NCBI GenBank assembly: GCA_020846275.1
Contig: JADLEG010000279.1
Span: forward strand, 1 to 35,710
Source of the DNA: Alphaproteobacteria bacterium
GTDB taxonomy: Bacteria > Pseudomonadota > Alphaproteobacteria > JAEULC01
Length of the DNA stretch: 35,710 nt
Direction of reading: 5' to 3'
The notes under the pieces are model-generated. The model was not told the DNA's origin and did not search any database. It was given only the letters and a program-made list of their open reading frames with translations. Of this stretch, positions 17,345-26,462 are shown in pieces. Both the position numbers and the translations under genes were made by a program. How positions within the stretch are numbered: position 1 is the first letter of the stretch; each line of letters starts with the position of its first letter.

Positions 17345-18490
17345 ATGTCGCACGACCACGAGCATGACCATGACCACGCCGGTGACGATGGACACGGTGA
17401 CGGCCATCACCACCCCGGCCATCACCACCACGCCGCGCCGCTCGGCCCAAAGGTGCGCGGCCACGGCATCGCGCGCCGGCGCATCCTCGCGGCCGGGGCG
17501 GCGCTGCCGGTGGCCTTGATCGGCGGCCGCGCCAGCGCCCAGCGCTTCGTCGGCGCGGTCGGCGCGCGCGCCGCCGCCTTCGCCGCGACGCTGGACGCGA
17601 ACCAGCGGCGCAGCGCCGTCTATCCGTTCGACGGGCAGACGCGGTTCGACTGGCACTACGTGCCGCGCTCCCGCCCCGGCCTGCCGTTCAAGGCGATGAA
17701 TGCCCGGCAGCGCGAGGCGGCCCAGGCGCTGCTGCGAACCGTGCTCAGCGACGAAGGCTACCAGCGCATCGAATCCATCCGCCTGATCCTCGAGAACATC
17801 CTGCGCGGCGACAGCAGCAGCTCGTTCCGCGATCCCGACAACTACGCCCTGGCGCTGTTCGGCGCGCCGGACGCGTTTCCCTGGGGATTCCGCTTCGAGG
17901 GGCATCATCTCTCGCTCAACTTCACCTTTCCCGCGCCGGACAAGGCGAGCGCCACGCCCGCCTTCTGGGGCGCCAACCCGGCCGAGGTAAGGCGCGGCCA
18001 GAACCAGGGCTTCCGCCTGCTGGGCGCGCAGACCGACGCGGCCTTCGCGCTGCTACGCTCGCTCGATGCGGCCCAGCGCGGCGAGGCCGTGATCGGCGAC
18101 CGGTCGCTGGGCGACATCGTCGCCGGGCCGGGGCGCGGCGACGAGCTGCGCCAGCCGCGCGGCGTCGCCTATGCGCGGCTGGCCGACGCCCAGCGCAACC
18201 AGGTGATCGCGGTCATTGAGGGTATGATGGGCGTGCTGAACGCCGAGCTCCGCGCGCTGCAGGACAAGCGCCTGCGCGAGGCGGGGCTCGACGCCCTGCG
18301 GTTCGCCTGGGCCGGCGCCATGGAAAGCGGCCGCCCCTATTATTTCCGCCTGCACGGCCCGATCACGCTGGTGGAGTTCGACAACACCCAGGACGACGCC
18401 AACCACATCCACTCGCTGTGGCGCGACCTGGCGAGCGATTGGGGCGACGACGCCCTCGGCGCGCACTACCAGAGCGGGCACAGGCCGTAG
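17345..18490 (+). CDS. DUF3500-domain protein with His-rich N-terminus
   Basis: A 381-residue protein. The first 29 residues contain 13 histidines alternating with Asp and Gly (HDHEHDHDH ... HHHPGHHHH). A Tat-like signal follows (ARRRILAAGAALPVALIGG, residues 43-61). The rest matches what I know as DUF3500: WHYVPRSRPGLPFKAMN, ENILRGDSSSSFRDPDNYALALFG, WGFRFEGHHLSLNFTF, and the C-terminal FDNTQDDANHIHSLWRDLASDWG. The function of the family is unknown to me. The His-rich head suggests metal binding, and the signal suggests export. ATG 17345 was chosen because the frame before it runs antisense to the hydrolase. It converges on the benzoate-CoA ligase gene. Confidence 0.82.
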   Translation: MSHDHEHDHDHAGDDGHGDGHHHPGHHHHAAPLGPKVRGHGIARRRILAAGAALPVALIGGRASAQRFVGAVGARAAAFAATLDANQRRSAVYPFDGQTRFDWHYVPRSRPGLPFKAMNARQREAAQALLRTVLSDEGYQRIESIRLILENILRGDSSSSFRDPDNYALALFGAPDAFPWGFRFEGHHLSLNFTFPAPDKASATPAFWGANPAEVRRGQNQGFRLLGAQTDAAFALLRSLDAAQRGEAVIGDRSLGDIVAGPGRGDELRQPRGVAYARLADAQRNQVIAVIEGMMGVLNAELRALQDKRLREAGLDALRFAWAGAMESGRPYYFRLHGPITLVEFDNTQDDANHIHSLWRDLASDWGDDALGAHYQSGHRP

Positions 18491-18506
18491 CGCTGGCAGT
18501 GTTCCC

Positions 18507-18619
18507 CATCCTTCGAGACGCTCGCTGCGCTCGCTCCTCAGGATGACGCGATTTTTTCTCCGCACACCAAACAAGCGCGTCATCCTGAGGAGGCTGCGAA
18601 GCAGCCGTCTCAAAGGATG
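18507..18619. repeat. REP-like palindrome pair, set 3, between convergent genes
   Basis: Forward unit 18507-18545 (CATCCTTCGAGACG ... CTCCTCAGGATG, inner CGCTCGCTGCGCTCGC) and reversed unit 18581-18619 (CATCCTGAGGAGG ... CAAAGGATG, inner GGCTGC-GAA-GCAGCC) are separated by 35 bases with a T run at 18552-18557. The reversed unit has a CTCAAAG variant where other copies read CTCGAAG. The pair fills the gap between the stops of the DUF3500 gene and bclA. Confidence 0.88.
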
Positions 18620-18626
18620 AGGAACG

Positions 18627-20219
<1,593 letters not shown>

Positions 20220-20260
20220 CCCCTTCCTCCCACGGCCAATCTCTCGACGGATTTCATGAA

Positions 20261-20288
20261 GCATATTGCAAGATCGGCACTATCTTGC
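20261..20288. promoter_or_regulatory. Inverted-repeat operator in the bclA-boxR divergent promoter region
   Basis: GCAAGAT (20268-20274) and its complement ATCTTGC (20282-20288) are separated by 7 bases and preceded by GCATATT. The core TGCAAGAT recurs in the operator just after boxR (21223-21230), which suggests the same protein, probably BoxR, binds both. The site lies midway between the divergent starts of bclA and boxR, so it could control both. I could not place convincing -35/-10 boxes here. Confidence 0.6.
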
Positions 20289-20328
20289 CTACGGTCTTCT
20301 CGAAAGGGCAATGGGAAGGAGCTGGTCG

Positions 20329-21219
20329 GTGGCGGAGGCAAAGCCGACGGGCGCGGACGATCGGGCCGAGGCCTATCTGCGGCTCCTGGGCGAGCGCGTG
20401 CGCGGGCATCGCGCGCGCCGCGGCATGACGCGCAAGATGCTGGCCCAGGCCTCGGACATCTCCGAGCGCTACCTGGCGCAGCTCGAGCATGGCGCCGGCA
20501 ACATGTCGATCCTGCTGCTGCGCCAGGTCGCCCGCGCGCTGGGCGCAAAGCTGAGCGAACTCGCGCGCGAGGGCAGCGAGCAATCGGTCGAGCTTGCGCT
20601 GCTGATCGAGTTTTTCGAGCGCCTGCCGGCCGAAAAGCAGCGCACGCTGTTGCGTTCGGTGATGGACCAGGTGGGCGAAGCGCGGGGACGCGCCGGCCGG
20701 GTGGCGCTGATCGGCCTGCGCGGCGCCGGCAAGACGACGCTGGGCGAGCGCCTGGCCGGGCGCCTGGATGTGCCCTTCATCCGGATCGTCGGCGAGGTCG
20801 AGCGCCTGGCCGGCATGACCGTCAACGAGATCTATTCGCTCAGCGGCCAGCCCGCCTATCGACGGCTGGAGCATCGCGCGCTGGCGCAGGTCGTCGAGAC
20901 CAATCCCCGCGCGGTGATCGAGACCGGCGGCAGCCTGGTGGCCGAGACGGCGACCCTGGGCCTGCTGCTCGCGTCGTGCTTCACGGTCTGGGTGCGCACC
21001 TCGCCCGAGGAGCACATGGCGCGCGTGGTGGCGCAGGGCGACCACCGGCCGATGGCCGACCACGAGGACGCCATGGCCGACCTGCGCCGCATCCTGGCGG
21101 AGCGCGAGCCGTTCTATCGCCGCGCCGACGCGGTCATCGACACCAGCGGCCGTACGGTCGAGGACTGCGTGGCCGAGCTGCAGAGCCTCTGCCGCCAGGC
21201 CCTCCCTGCTTTGGCATGA
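20329..21219 (+). CDS. boxR: BoxR-type transcriptional regulator (HTH plus shikimate kinase-like domain)
   Basis: A 296-residue regulator. The N-terminal XRE-type helix-turn-helix runs at about residues 15-75 (LGERVRGHRARRGMTRKMLAQASDISERYLAQLEHG). A linker leads to a C-terminal shikimate kinase-like domain with P-loop IGLRGAGKTTLGERLAGRL and IETGGSLVAE. This fusion is characteristic of BzdR/BoxR, in which the kinase-like part senses benzoyl-CoA rather than phosphorylating shikimate. The GTG start at 20329 sits 7 nt after AAGGAG (20316-20321); the in-frame ATG 20311 lacks a ribosome site and TTG 20266 lies inside the operator. It is expected to repress bclA, boxCB and itself until benzoyl-CoA appears. 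Confidence 0.93.
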   Translation: MAEAKPTGADDRAEAYLRLLGERVRGHRARRGMTRKMLAQASDISERYLAQLEHGAGNMSILLLRQVARALGAKLSELAREGSEQSVELALLIEFFERLPAEKQRTLLRSVMDQVGEARGRAGRVALIGLRGAGKTTLGERLAGRLDVPFIRIVGEVERLAGMTVNEIYSLSGQPAYRRLEHRALAQVVETNPRAVIETGGSLVAETATLGLLLASCFTVWVRTSPEEHMARVVAQGDHRPMADHEDAMADLRRILAEREPFYRRADAVIDTSGRTVEDCVAELQSLCRQALPALA

Positions 21220-21222
21220 ATA

Positions 21223-21236
21223 TGCAAGATAATGCA
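21223..21236. promoter_or_regulatory. BoxR-type operator 1 (TGCA-N6-TGCA)
   Basis: TGCA (21223-21226), six bases AGATAA, TGCA (21233-21236), four bases after the boxR stop. TGCA-N6-TGCA is the operator pattern known for BzdR and BoxR. Its centre is exactly 40 bp upstream of operator 2, close to four helical turns, so both could be bound on one face of the DNA. Confidence 0.72.
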
Positions 21237-21244
21237 TCGTGCGG

Positions 21245-21276
21245 TTGCCATGCCCGGCTAAATGCATTATAATGCA
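21245..21276 (+). promoter_or_regulatory. boxC promoter with BoxR-type operator 2 over the -10 box
   Basis: The -35 box TTGCCA (21245-21250) and a consensus -10 box TATAAT (21268-21273) are 17 bases apart. The -10 box is embedded in the perfect palindrome TGCATTATAATGCA (21263-21276), which fits TGCA-N6-TGCA. Bound BoxR would block RNA polymerase. The boxC ATG is 21 bases downstream, with a purine-rich ribosome site (AAGGAAG). Confidence 0.82.
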
Positions 21277-21297
21277 TAAAATAAAGGAAGCAGGGGT

Positions 21298-22947
21298 ATG
21301 ATCGACTTCCGCACGGCGCCGGACCGCTACCGGCACTGGACGCTCGCCTTCGACGGGCCGGTGGCGACGCTGGGCCTGTCGGTCGACGAGCGGGGCGGGC
21401 TGGCGCCGGGGTATGAGCTGAAGATGAACTCCTACGACCTGGGCGTGGATATCGAGCTCTACGACGCCATCCAGCGCCTGCGCTTCGAGCATCCCGAGGT
21501 GCGCACGGTGGTACTGACCTCGGCGCGCGAGCGCGTGTTCTCCGCCGGCGCCAACATCAAGATGCTCGCCGCCGCTTCGCACCAGCACAAGGTCAATTTC
21601 TGCAAGTTCACCAACGAGACGCGCCTGGCGATCGAGGATGCCTCGGCCAATTCGGGCCAGCGCTATCTCTGCGCCATCAACGGCCCGGCGGCGGGCGGCG
21701 GCTACGAGCTGGCGCTCGCCGCGGACTGGATCGCGCTGGTCGACGACGGCTCATCGGCGGTGTCGCTGCCGGAAGTGCCGCTGCTGGCGGTGCTGCCCGG
21801 CACCGGCGGGCTGACGCGCCTGGTCGACAAGCGTCATGTCCGCCGCGACCACGCCGATTTCCTCAGCACGGTCGAGGAAGGGGTGAAGGGCCGGCGCGCG
21901 GTCGAATGGAAGCTGGTCGACGAGCTTGCCCCCTCCTCGTCCTTCGCCCAGGCGATCGCGGCGCGGGCCAGGGCGATGGCCGAGACCTCGGACCGCCCCG
22001 TTGGCGGCAAGGGGATCGCCCTGCCGCCGATCGGACGCAAGCAGACGGGTGATCGCATCGACTACGGTGCGCTGGCGATCGACATCGACCGCGCGGGCCG
22101 CATCGCGACCGTGACGGTCAAGGGGCCGGCTTCGCCCGCGCCGGCCGACGCCGCGACGGTCCAAGCCCAGGGCGCTGGCTTCTGGCCGCTGGCGCTGGCG
22201 CGCGCCTTGGACGACGCCATCCTGCACCTGCGCTTCAACGAGCCGGAGATCGGAGTCTGGGTGCTGAAGTCCGAGGGCGATCCGGCGCTGGTCGCGGGGT
22301 ACGACGCGCTGCTGCAGGCCGAGGCCAAGGACTGGCTGGTGCGCGAGGTCGTGCTTTACTGGAAGCGCACCTTGAAGCGCGTGGACATGACCGCGCGCAG
22401 CATCTTCGCGCTCGTGGAGCCGGGAAGCTGCTTCACCGGCTTCCTGCTCGAACTGGTGCTGGCGGCCGACCAGAGCTTCATGCTCGACGGCACGCTGGAC
22501 GGCGACAACCGCCCGCCAGCGGCGCTTCGGCTCAGCGGCCTCAATTTCGGGCCGCTGCCGATGGGCAACGGGATGACGCGCCTCCAGACGCGCTTCCTCG
22601 ACGATACCGCGGCGGTTGCGCGCCTGGCCGAGGCCAGGGACCGCGACCTCGACGCCGTTGAGGCTCTTGCCATGGGTCTTGTCACCTTCACGCCGGACGA
22701 CATCGACTGGGAGGACGAGGTGCGCATCGCCATCGAGGCACGCGCCAGCTTCTCGCCCGACGCGCTGACCGGCATGGAGGCGAACCTGCGCATGGCAGGG
22801 CCCGAGACGATGGAGACCAAGATCTTCGGCCGGCTGACGGCCTGGCAGAACTGGATCTTCCAGCGCCCGAACGCGGCCGGCGAGGAGGGCGCGCTGAAGC
22901 TTTACGGCACCGGCCGGCGTGCCGACTACAAGCGGGAGCGCGTGTGA
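21298..22947 (+). CDS. boxC: 2,3-epoxybenzoyl-CoA dihydrolase BoxC (benzoyl-CoA-dihydrodiol lyase)
   Basis: A 549-residue enzyme of the BoxC family, an unusual double-length enoyl-CoA hydratase relative. The first crotonase-like half shows TSARERVFSAGANIKML (oxyanion hole) and NGPAAGGGYELALAADW. The second half, with FALVEPGSCFTGFLLELVLAAD, carries an alternative version. BoxC opens the ring of 2,3-epoxybenzoyl-CoA with two waters, giving 3,4-dehydroadipyl-CoA semialdehyde and formate. The promoter directly upstream carries BoxR-type operators. boxB follows 124 bases later on the same strand, separated by a hairpin repeat. Confidence 0.96.
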   Translation: MIDFRTAPDRYRHWTLAFDGPVATLGLSVDERGGLAPGYELKMNSYDLGVDIELYDAIQRLRFEHPEVRTVVLTSARERVFSAGANIKMLAAASHQHKVNFCKFTNETRLAIEDASANSGQRYLCAINGPAAGGGYELALAADWIALVDDGSSAVSLPEVPLLAVLPGTGGLTRLVDKRHVRRDHADFLSTVEEGVKGRRAVEWKLVDELAPSSSFAQAIAARARAMAETSDRPVGGKGIALPPIGRKQTGDRIDYGALAIDIDRAGRIATVTVKGPASPAPADAATVQAQGAGFWPLALARALDDAILHLRFNEPEIGVWVLKSEGDPALVAGYDALLQAEAKDWLVREVVLYWKRTLKRVDMTARSIFALVEPGSCFTGFLLELVLAADQSFMLDGTLDGDNRPPAALRLSGLNFGPLPMGNGMTRLQTRFLDDTAAVARLAEARDRDLDAVEALAMGLVTFTPDDIDWEDEVRIAIEARASFSPDALTGMEANLRMAGPETMETKIFGRLTAWQNWIFQRPNAAGEEGALKLYGTGRRADYKRERV

Positions 22948-22961
22948 CGGTTCGAGTTCTC

Positions 22962-23050
22962 TCGTCCTTCGACAGGCTCATCCTTCGACAGGCTCAGGAT
23001 GAGGGCGGAATTCTTGAGTTCCTCATCCTGAGCTTGTCGAGGGATGAGGA
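22962..23050. repeat. REP-like hairpins of a second family (GACAGGCTCAGGATGAG) between boxC and boxB
   Basis: A partial unit TCGTCCTTCGACAGGCTCA (22962-22980) is followed by a full hairpin from CTCATCCTTCGACAGG to CTCAGGATGAG (22978-23003). A reversed unit with arms CTCATCC / GGATGAG lies at about 23022-23049 (inner GAGCTTGTCGAGG). The family shares the CATCCT/AGGATG ends with the other repeats but has a different centre. Placed between two co-transcribed genes, it could act as an mRNA processing or partial termination site. Confidence 0.85.
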
Positions 23051-23071
23051 CCGAATGCAGCGAGCAACATC

Positions 23072-24499
23072 ATGGCCGACGTGAACTACGCCGAGCGGAT
23101 TCCCAACAACGTCAACCTGTCCGAGGATCGGCGGCTGCAGCGCGCGCTGGAGCACTGGCAGCCGCGCTACCTCGACTGGTGGCGCGAGATGGGGCCGGTC
23201 GAATCGCTGCGCGACGACGTCTACCTGCGCACGGCGGTCTCGGTCGAGCCGGGCGGCTGGGCGCATTTCGACTACGTGAAGATGCCGGACTACCGCTGGG
23301 GCATCTTCCTCGAGCCGCGCGACGACGATCGCGTCATCCCCTTCGGCGCCAACAAGGGCAAGCCGGCCTGGCAGGAGGTTCCGGGCGAATACCGCGGCAC
23401 GCTCCGGCGCATCATCGTGACCCAGGGCGACACCGAGCCCGCCTCGGTCGAGCAGCAGCGCCATCTCGGACAGACCTGCCCGTCGCTCTACGACCTGCGC
23501 AACCTGTTCCAGGTGAACGTCGAGGAAGGGCGGCATCTGTGGGCAATGGTCTATCTGCTGCACGCGCATTTCGGCCGCGACGGGCGCGAGGAAGCCGAGG
23601 CGCTGCTGGTGCGCCGCTCCGGTGATCGCGACAATCCGCGCATCCTCGGCGCCTTCAACGAGAAGACGCCGGACTGGCTCAGCTTCTACATGTTCACCTT
23701 CTTCACCGACCGCGACGGCAAGTACCAGCTCTGCGCGCTCGCGGAGTCGGGCTTCGATCCCCTCGCGCGCACCTGCCGCTTCATGCTGACCGAGGAAGCG
23801 CACCACATGTTCGTCGGCGAGACGGGCATCAGGCGCGTGATCCAGCGGACCTGCGAGGCGATGCGCGAGCATCGGACCGACGATCCCGAGAAGCTGCGCG
23901 CGCTCGGCGTCATCGACCTGCCGACGGTGCAGCGCTATCTCAACTTCCATTTCTCCGTCACGCTCGACCTGTTCGGCGGCGAGTTGTCGTCGAACGCCGC
24001 CACCTTCTTCACCGCCGGCATCAAGGGCCGCTTCCAGGAAGAAAAGCTCGCCGACGACCACGTGCTGCTGGATGCGCAGTACCCCGTGCTGCAGGTCGAG
24101 GACGGCCGGCTGGTCGAGCGCCCGTCCCCGGCGGTCAACGCGCTGAACGAACGCCTGCGCGACGACTTCATCCGCGACACCGATGCCGGCATGGCGCGCT
24201 GGAACAAGGTGGCGCGCAGCCACGGCGTCGGTTTCGCCTTCCGCACGCCGCACAAGGCCTTCAACCGCCGGATCGGCATATTTGCCGGTCTGAACGTCAG
24301 TCCCGAAGGCGAGGTGCTGTCGGCCGAGGAATGGCGGCGGCGCGAACGCGGCTTCCTGCCGACCGCCGAGGACCGCGCCTATGTCCAGTCGCTGATGGGC
24401 CGCGTGGTCGAGCCGGGCAGGTTCGCAAACTGGATCGCGCCGCCGGCCAAGGGCATCGAGGGCCTGCCGCTCGATTTCGAGTATGTGCGGTTCGCTTAG
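23072..24499 (+). CDS. boxB: Benzoyl-CoA 2,3-epoxidase, oxygenase subunit BoxB
   Basis: A 475-residue diiron oxygenase that inserts oxygen into benzoyl-CoA to give the 2,3-epoxide. All six expected iron ligands are present with a constant offset of two from the positions I recall for Azoarcus BoxB: Glu122, Glu152 and His155 (in VEEGRH), Asp213, Glu242 and His245 (in TEEAHHMF). The N-terminal ADVNYAERIPNNVNLSEDRRLQRALEHWQP is also typical. It needs electrons from the NADPH-dependent reductase BoxA, whose gene is not next to it. ATG 23072 has only a weak ribosome site. It is followed by a repeat pair and the convergent gluQRS. Confidence 0.97.
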   Translation: MADVNYAERIPNNVNLSEDRRLQRALEHWQPRYLDWWREMGPVESLRDDVYLRTAVSVEPGGWAHFDYVKMPDYRWGIFLEPRDDDRVIPFGANKGKPAWQEVPGEYRGTLRRIIVTQGDTEPASVEQQRHLGQTCPSLYDLRNLFQVNVEEGRHLWAMVYLLHAHFGRDGREEAEALLVRRSGDRDNPRILGAFNEKTPDWLSFYMFTFFTDRDGKYQLCALAESGFDPLARTCRFMLTEEAHHMFVGETGIRRVIQRTCEAMREHRTDDPEKLRALGVIDLPTVQRYLNFHFSVTLDLFGGELSSNAATFFTAGIKGRFQEEKLADDHVLLDAQYPVLQVEDGRLVERPSPAVNALNERLRDDFIRDTDAGMARWNKVARSHGVGFAFRTPHKAFNRRIGIFAGLNVSPEGEVLSAEEWRRRERGFLPTAEDRAYVQSLMGRVVEPGRFANWIAPPAKGIEGLPLDFEYVRFA

Positions 24500-24519
24500 G
24501 CTGTTTCGTACGCGCCAAT

Positions 24520-24625
24520 CATCCTTCGAGACGCTCGCTGTGCTCGCTCCTCAGGATGAGGTACCAGCTATCAAACACCACACGACCTCATCCTGAGGAG
24601 GCGCGAAGCGCCGTCTCGAAGGATG
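24520..24625. repeat. REP-like palindrome pair, set 4, between convergent genes
   Basis: Forward unit 24520-24558 (CATCCTTCGAGACG ... CTCCTCAGGATG, inner GCTCGCTGTGCTCGC) and reversed unit 24589-24625 (CATCCTGAGGAGG ... CTCGAAGGATG, inner GGCGC-GAA-GCGCC) lie between the ends of boxB and gluQRS. The 30-base middle is AT-richer than its surroundings. Confidence 0.88.
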
Positions 24626-24649
24626 CCGGCACCACGACCCAGACAGCAC

Positions 24650-25489
24650 CTACCCTTTGATCCCCGCCATCGTCCTGACCTCCGCCGCCGTCTTCCCCGC
24701 CGCGCGCAGGTCGCGCAGGGTGGCGGCGCGGTCGCGCTTGGCCAGGCGCTTGCCCTCCGCGCTCAGGAGCAGGGCGTGGTGATGGTAACGCGGCGTCGGC
24801 AAGCCGAGCAGCGCCTGCAGCAGCCGGTGGACATGGGTCGCCGCGAACAGGTCCTCCCCGCGGGTCACCAGGGTCACGCCCTGCAGCGCATCGTCCACGG
24901 TTACGGCGAGGTGATAGCTCGCCGGCGTTTCCTTGCGCGCCAGCACCACGTCGCCGAACGCCTGCGGCGTGGCCTGTATCTCTCCCCGCGCCCCATCGGA
25001 CCACGCGAGGTCGCCCAGGTCCGCCGACGCCCGCGCCATGTCCAGGCGCAGCGCATAGGGCGTGCCGGCGGCCATGCATCGGGCGCGCTCGGCCGGCGAC
25101 AGGTGCCGGCAGGTACCGGGGTAGAGCAATCCGTCCGGCCCATGCGGCGCTTCGCCCGAGCGCGCGATCTCCGCCTGGATCGCGGCGCGGGTGCAGAAGC
25201 AGGGATAGAGCAACCCAGCCCCGTCCAGCCGGTCGAGGGCCGCGCGGTAGTCGGCGAAATGCTCGCTCTGCACGCGCACCGACTCTTCCCAGCGCAGCCC
25301 CAGCCAGGCCAGGTCCTCGAGGATCGCCGTCGTATACTCGGGGCGGCAGCGCGTGGGATCGATGTCCTCGATCCGCAGCAGGAACCGGCCCCCGGGCCCG
25401 GCCGCACGGGCCGCGAACAGCGCGGAATAGGCATGCCCGAGATGCAGGTAGCCGGTCGGGCTCGGCGCGAAGCGCGTGGTTTCGGGCAT
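24650..25489 (-). CDS. gluQ: Glutamyl-Q tRNA(Asp) synthetase
   Basis: A 279-residue truncated relative of glutamyl-tRNA synthetase without an anticodon-binding domain, the length expected for GluQRS. It attaches glutamate to queuosine at the wobble position of tRNA(Asp). Seen are RFAPSPTGYLHLGHAYSAL (HIGH-type motif), LLRIEDIDPTR, a zinc-site pattern CFCTR ... YPGTCRHL, YHLAVTVDDALQGVTLVTRGEDL and a KMSKS-type KRLAKRD. ATG 25489 starts immediately before the catalytic domain; the frame upstream runs into a repeat element and is not coding. It converges with boxB and is probably transcribed alone. Confidence 0.94.
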   Translation of the reverse strand: MPETTRFAPSPTGYLHLGHAYSALFAARAAGPGGRFLLRIEDIDPTRCRPEYTTAILEDLAWLGLRWEESVRVQSEHFADYRAALDRLDGAGLLYPCFCTRAAIQAEIARSGEAPHGPDGLLYPGTCRHLSPAERARCMAAGTPYALRLDMARASADLGDLAWSDGARGEIQATPQAFGDVVLARKETPASYHLAVTVDDALQGVTLVTRGEDLFAATHVHRLLQALLGLPTPRYHHHALLLSAEGKRLAKRDRAATLRDLRAAGKTAAEVRTMAGIKG

Positions 25490-25517
25490 GGCGCGTGACA
25501 CTATCACGCCCGATCGG

Positions 25518-25595
25518 CTAGTGCCCCGAACCCGAAGTTCGCCCTCTCTTGATCGCAAGACCGGAGGCGAACTTCGGGTTCCAAAGGGGCACTAG
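25518..25595. repeat. MITE-like palindromic element A (78 bp, CTAG-ended)
   Basis: Arms CTAGTGCCCC (25518-25527) and GGGGCACTAG (25586-25595) continue into a 16-base perfect inverted repeat (25528-25543 with 25566-25581). Four unpaired bases (CAAA, 25582-25585) lie on one side, and the loop is 22 bases. The core contains CGAAGTTCG. Element B at 25609-25684 is the same design in reverse. No protein is encoded. I do not know the family by name. Confidence 0.85.
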
Positions 25596-25608
25596 ACTGA
25601 AATAGTTG

Positions 25609-25684
25609 CTAGTGTCCTTTTCGATTCCGAAGTTCGTACAGCGGGCGTCGCAAACACGGACGAACTTCGCAATCGGGACACTAG
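25609..25684. repeat. MITE-like palindromic element B (76 bp), inverted copy of element A
   Basis: Arms CTAGTGTCC (25609-25617) and GGACACTAG (25676-25684), four unpaired T (25618-25621), then a 16-base inverted repeat with one mismatch (25622-25637 with 25660-25675) around a 22-base loop. Read on the minus strand it aligns with element A along its length, with the unpaired A-rich bulge at the same place. The 13 bases between A and B are ACTGAAATAGTTG. The carboxylesterase start codon is 33 bases downstream. Confidence 0.85.
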
Positions 25685-25716
25685 ACGTGAACGCGCATGG
25701 ACATAGGAACAGCACG

Positions 25717-26379
25717 ATGAAGGGACCGTTCGACCTCGAAGGACCGGAGCAAGGCCCGGCGGCCGGCGGCAAGGCGAAGAAGCTGGTGCTGTTGCTGCAC
25801 GGGCTCGGCTCCGACGGCAATGACCTGATCGGCCTGGCGCCGCATTTCGCGCGCGTGCTGCCCACCGCGCAGTTCGTGGCGCCCAACGCGCCCTTTCCCT
25901 GCGACATGGCGCCCTATGGCTACCAGTGGTTCAGCCTGCAGGACCGCGATCCGCACGCGATCCTCTCGGGCGTCCAGGCGGCGGCCCAGATCCTCGACGC
26001 CTACATCACCCAGCTCCTCCAGCGCTTCGGCCTCCCGGAATCGGATCTGGCGCTGGTGGGCTTCTCGCAGGGCACGATGATGTCGCTCTACACCGCGCCC
26101 CGCCGCGCCAAGCCGGCGGCGGGCGTGCTTGGCTACTCCGGCCGCCTGGTGGGCGAGCATCTGCTGGCCGCCGAGGCGAAGTCGCGCCCGCCGATCCTGC
26201 TGGTCCATGGCGACGCCGACGAGGTACTGCCGGTCCAGGCCTCGCAGGCTGCCAAGACGGCCCTCGCCGCCCAGGGCTTTCCGGTCGAGCTGCATATCCG
26301 CCCCGGCCTGCCCCACAGCATCGACGAGCAGGGGTTGCTGCTGGGCATGCGCTTTCTACAGAAGGTGCTTGCGGAATAG
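25717..26379 (+). CDS. Phospholipase/carboxylesterase family hydrolase
   Basis: A 220-residue alpha/beta hydrolase of the phospholipase/carboxylesterase (Abhydrolase_2, YpfH-like) family. It shows LVLLLHGLGSDGNDLIGLA, FVAPNAPFPCDMAPYGYQWF, the nucleophile GFSQG (Ser117), acid region LVHGDADEVLPVQAS and the late histidine in PGLPHSIDEQG. It should cleave short acyl esters; its natural substrate is unknown. The frame is open upstream through repeat element B, but ATG 25717 has a ribosome site (TAGGAA) and begins the conserved part. It is followed after 83 bases by the DUF1194 gene on the same strand. Confidence 0.92.
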   Translation: MKGPFDLEGPEQGPAAGGKAKKLVLLLHGLGSDGNDLIGLAPHFARVLPTAQFVAPNAPFPCDMAPYGYQWFSLQDRDPHAILSGVQAAAQILDAYITQLLQRFGLPESDLALVGFSQGTMMSLYTAPRRAKPAAGVLGYSGRLVGEHLLAAEAKSRPPILLVHGDADEVLPVQASQAAKTALAAQGFPVELHIRPGLPHSIDEQGLLLGMRFLQKVLAE

Positions 26380-26462
26380 GCAGCTCGGGCTCGTGGCGCG
26401 ACAAGACGGCGGCGCGTTCTTGCGCTAGCATGCATGATCGGTGATCGCGCGAGGTGCTCTCC

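Noticed and set aside
20266..20328. TTG 20266 or ATG 20311 as the boxR start
   Set aside because: TTG lies inside the inverted-repeat operator, and ATG has no ribosome site, whereas GTG 20329 follows AAGGAG at 7 nt.
25606..25716. N-terminal extension of the carboxylesterase frame
   Set aside because: The extension translates repeat element B. A ribosome site and the conserved protein start are at 25717.
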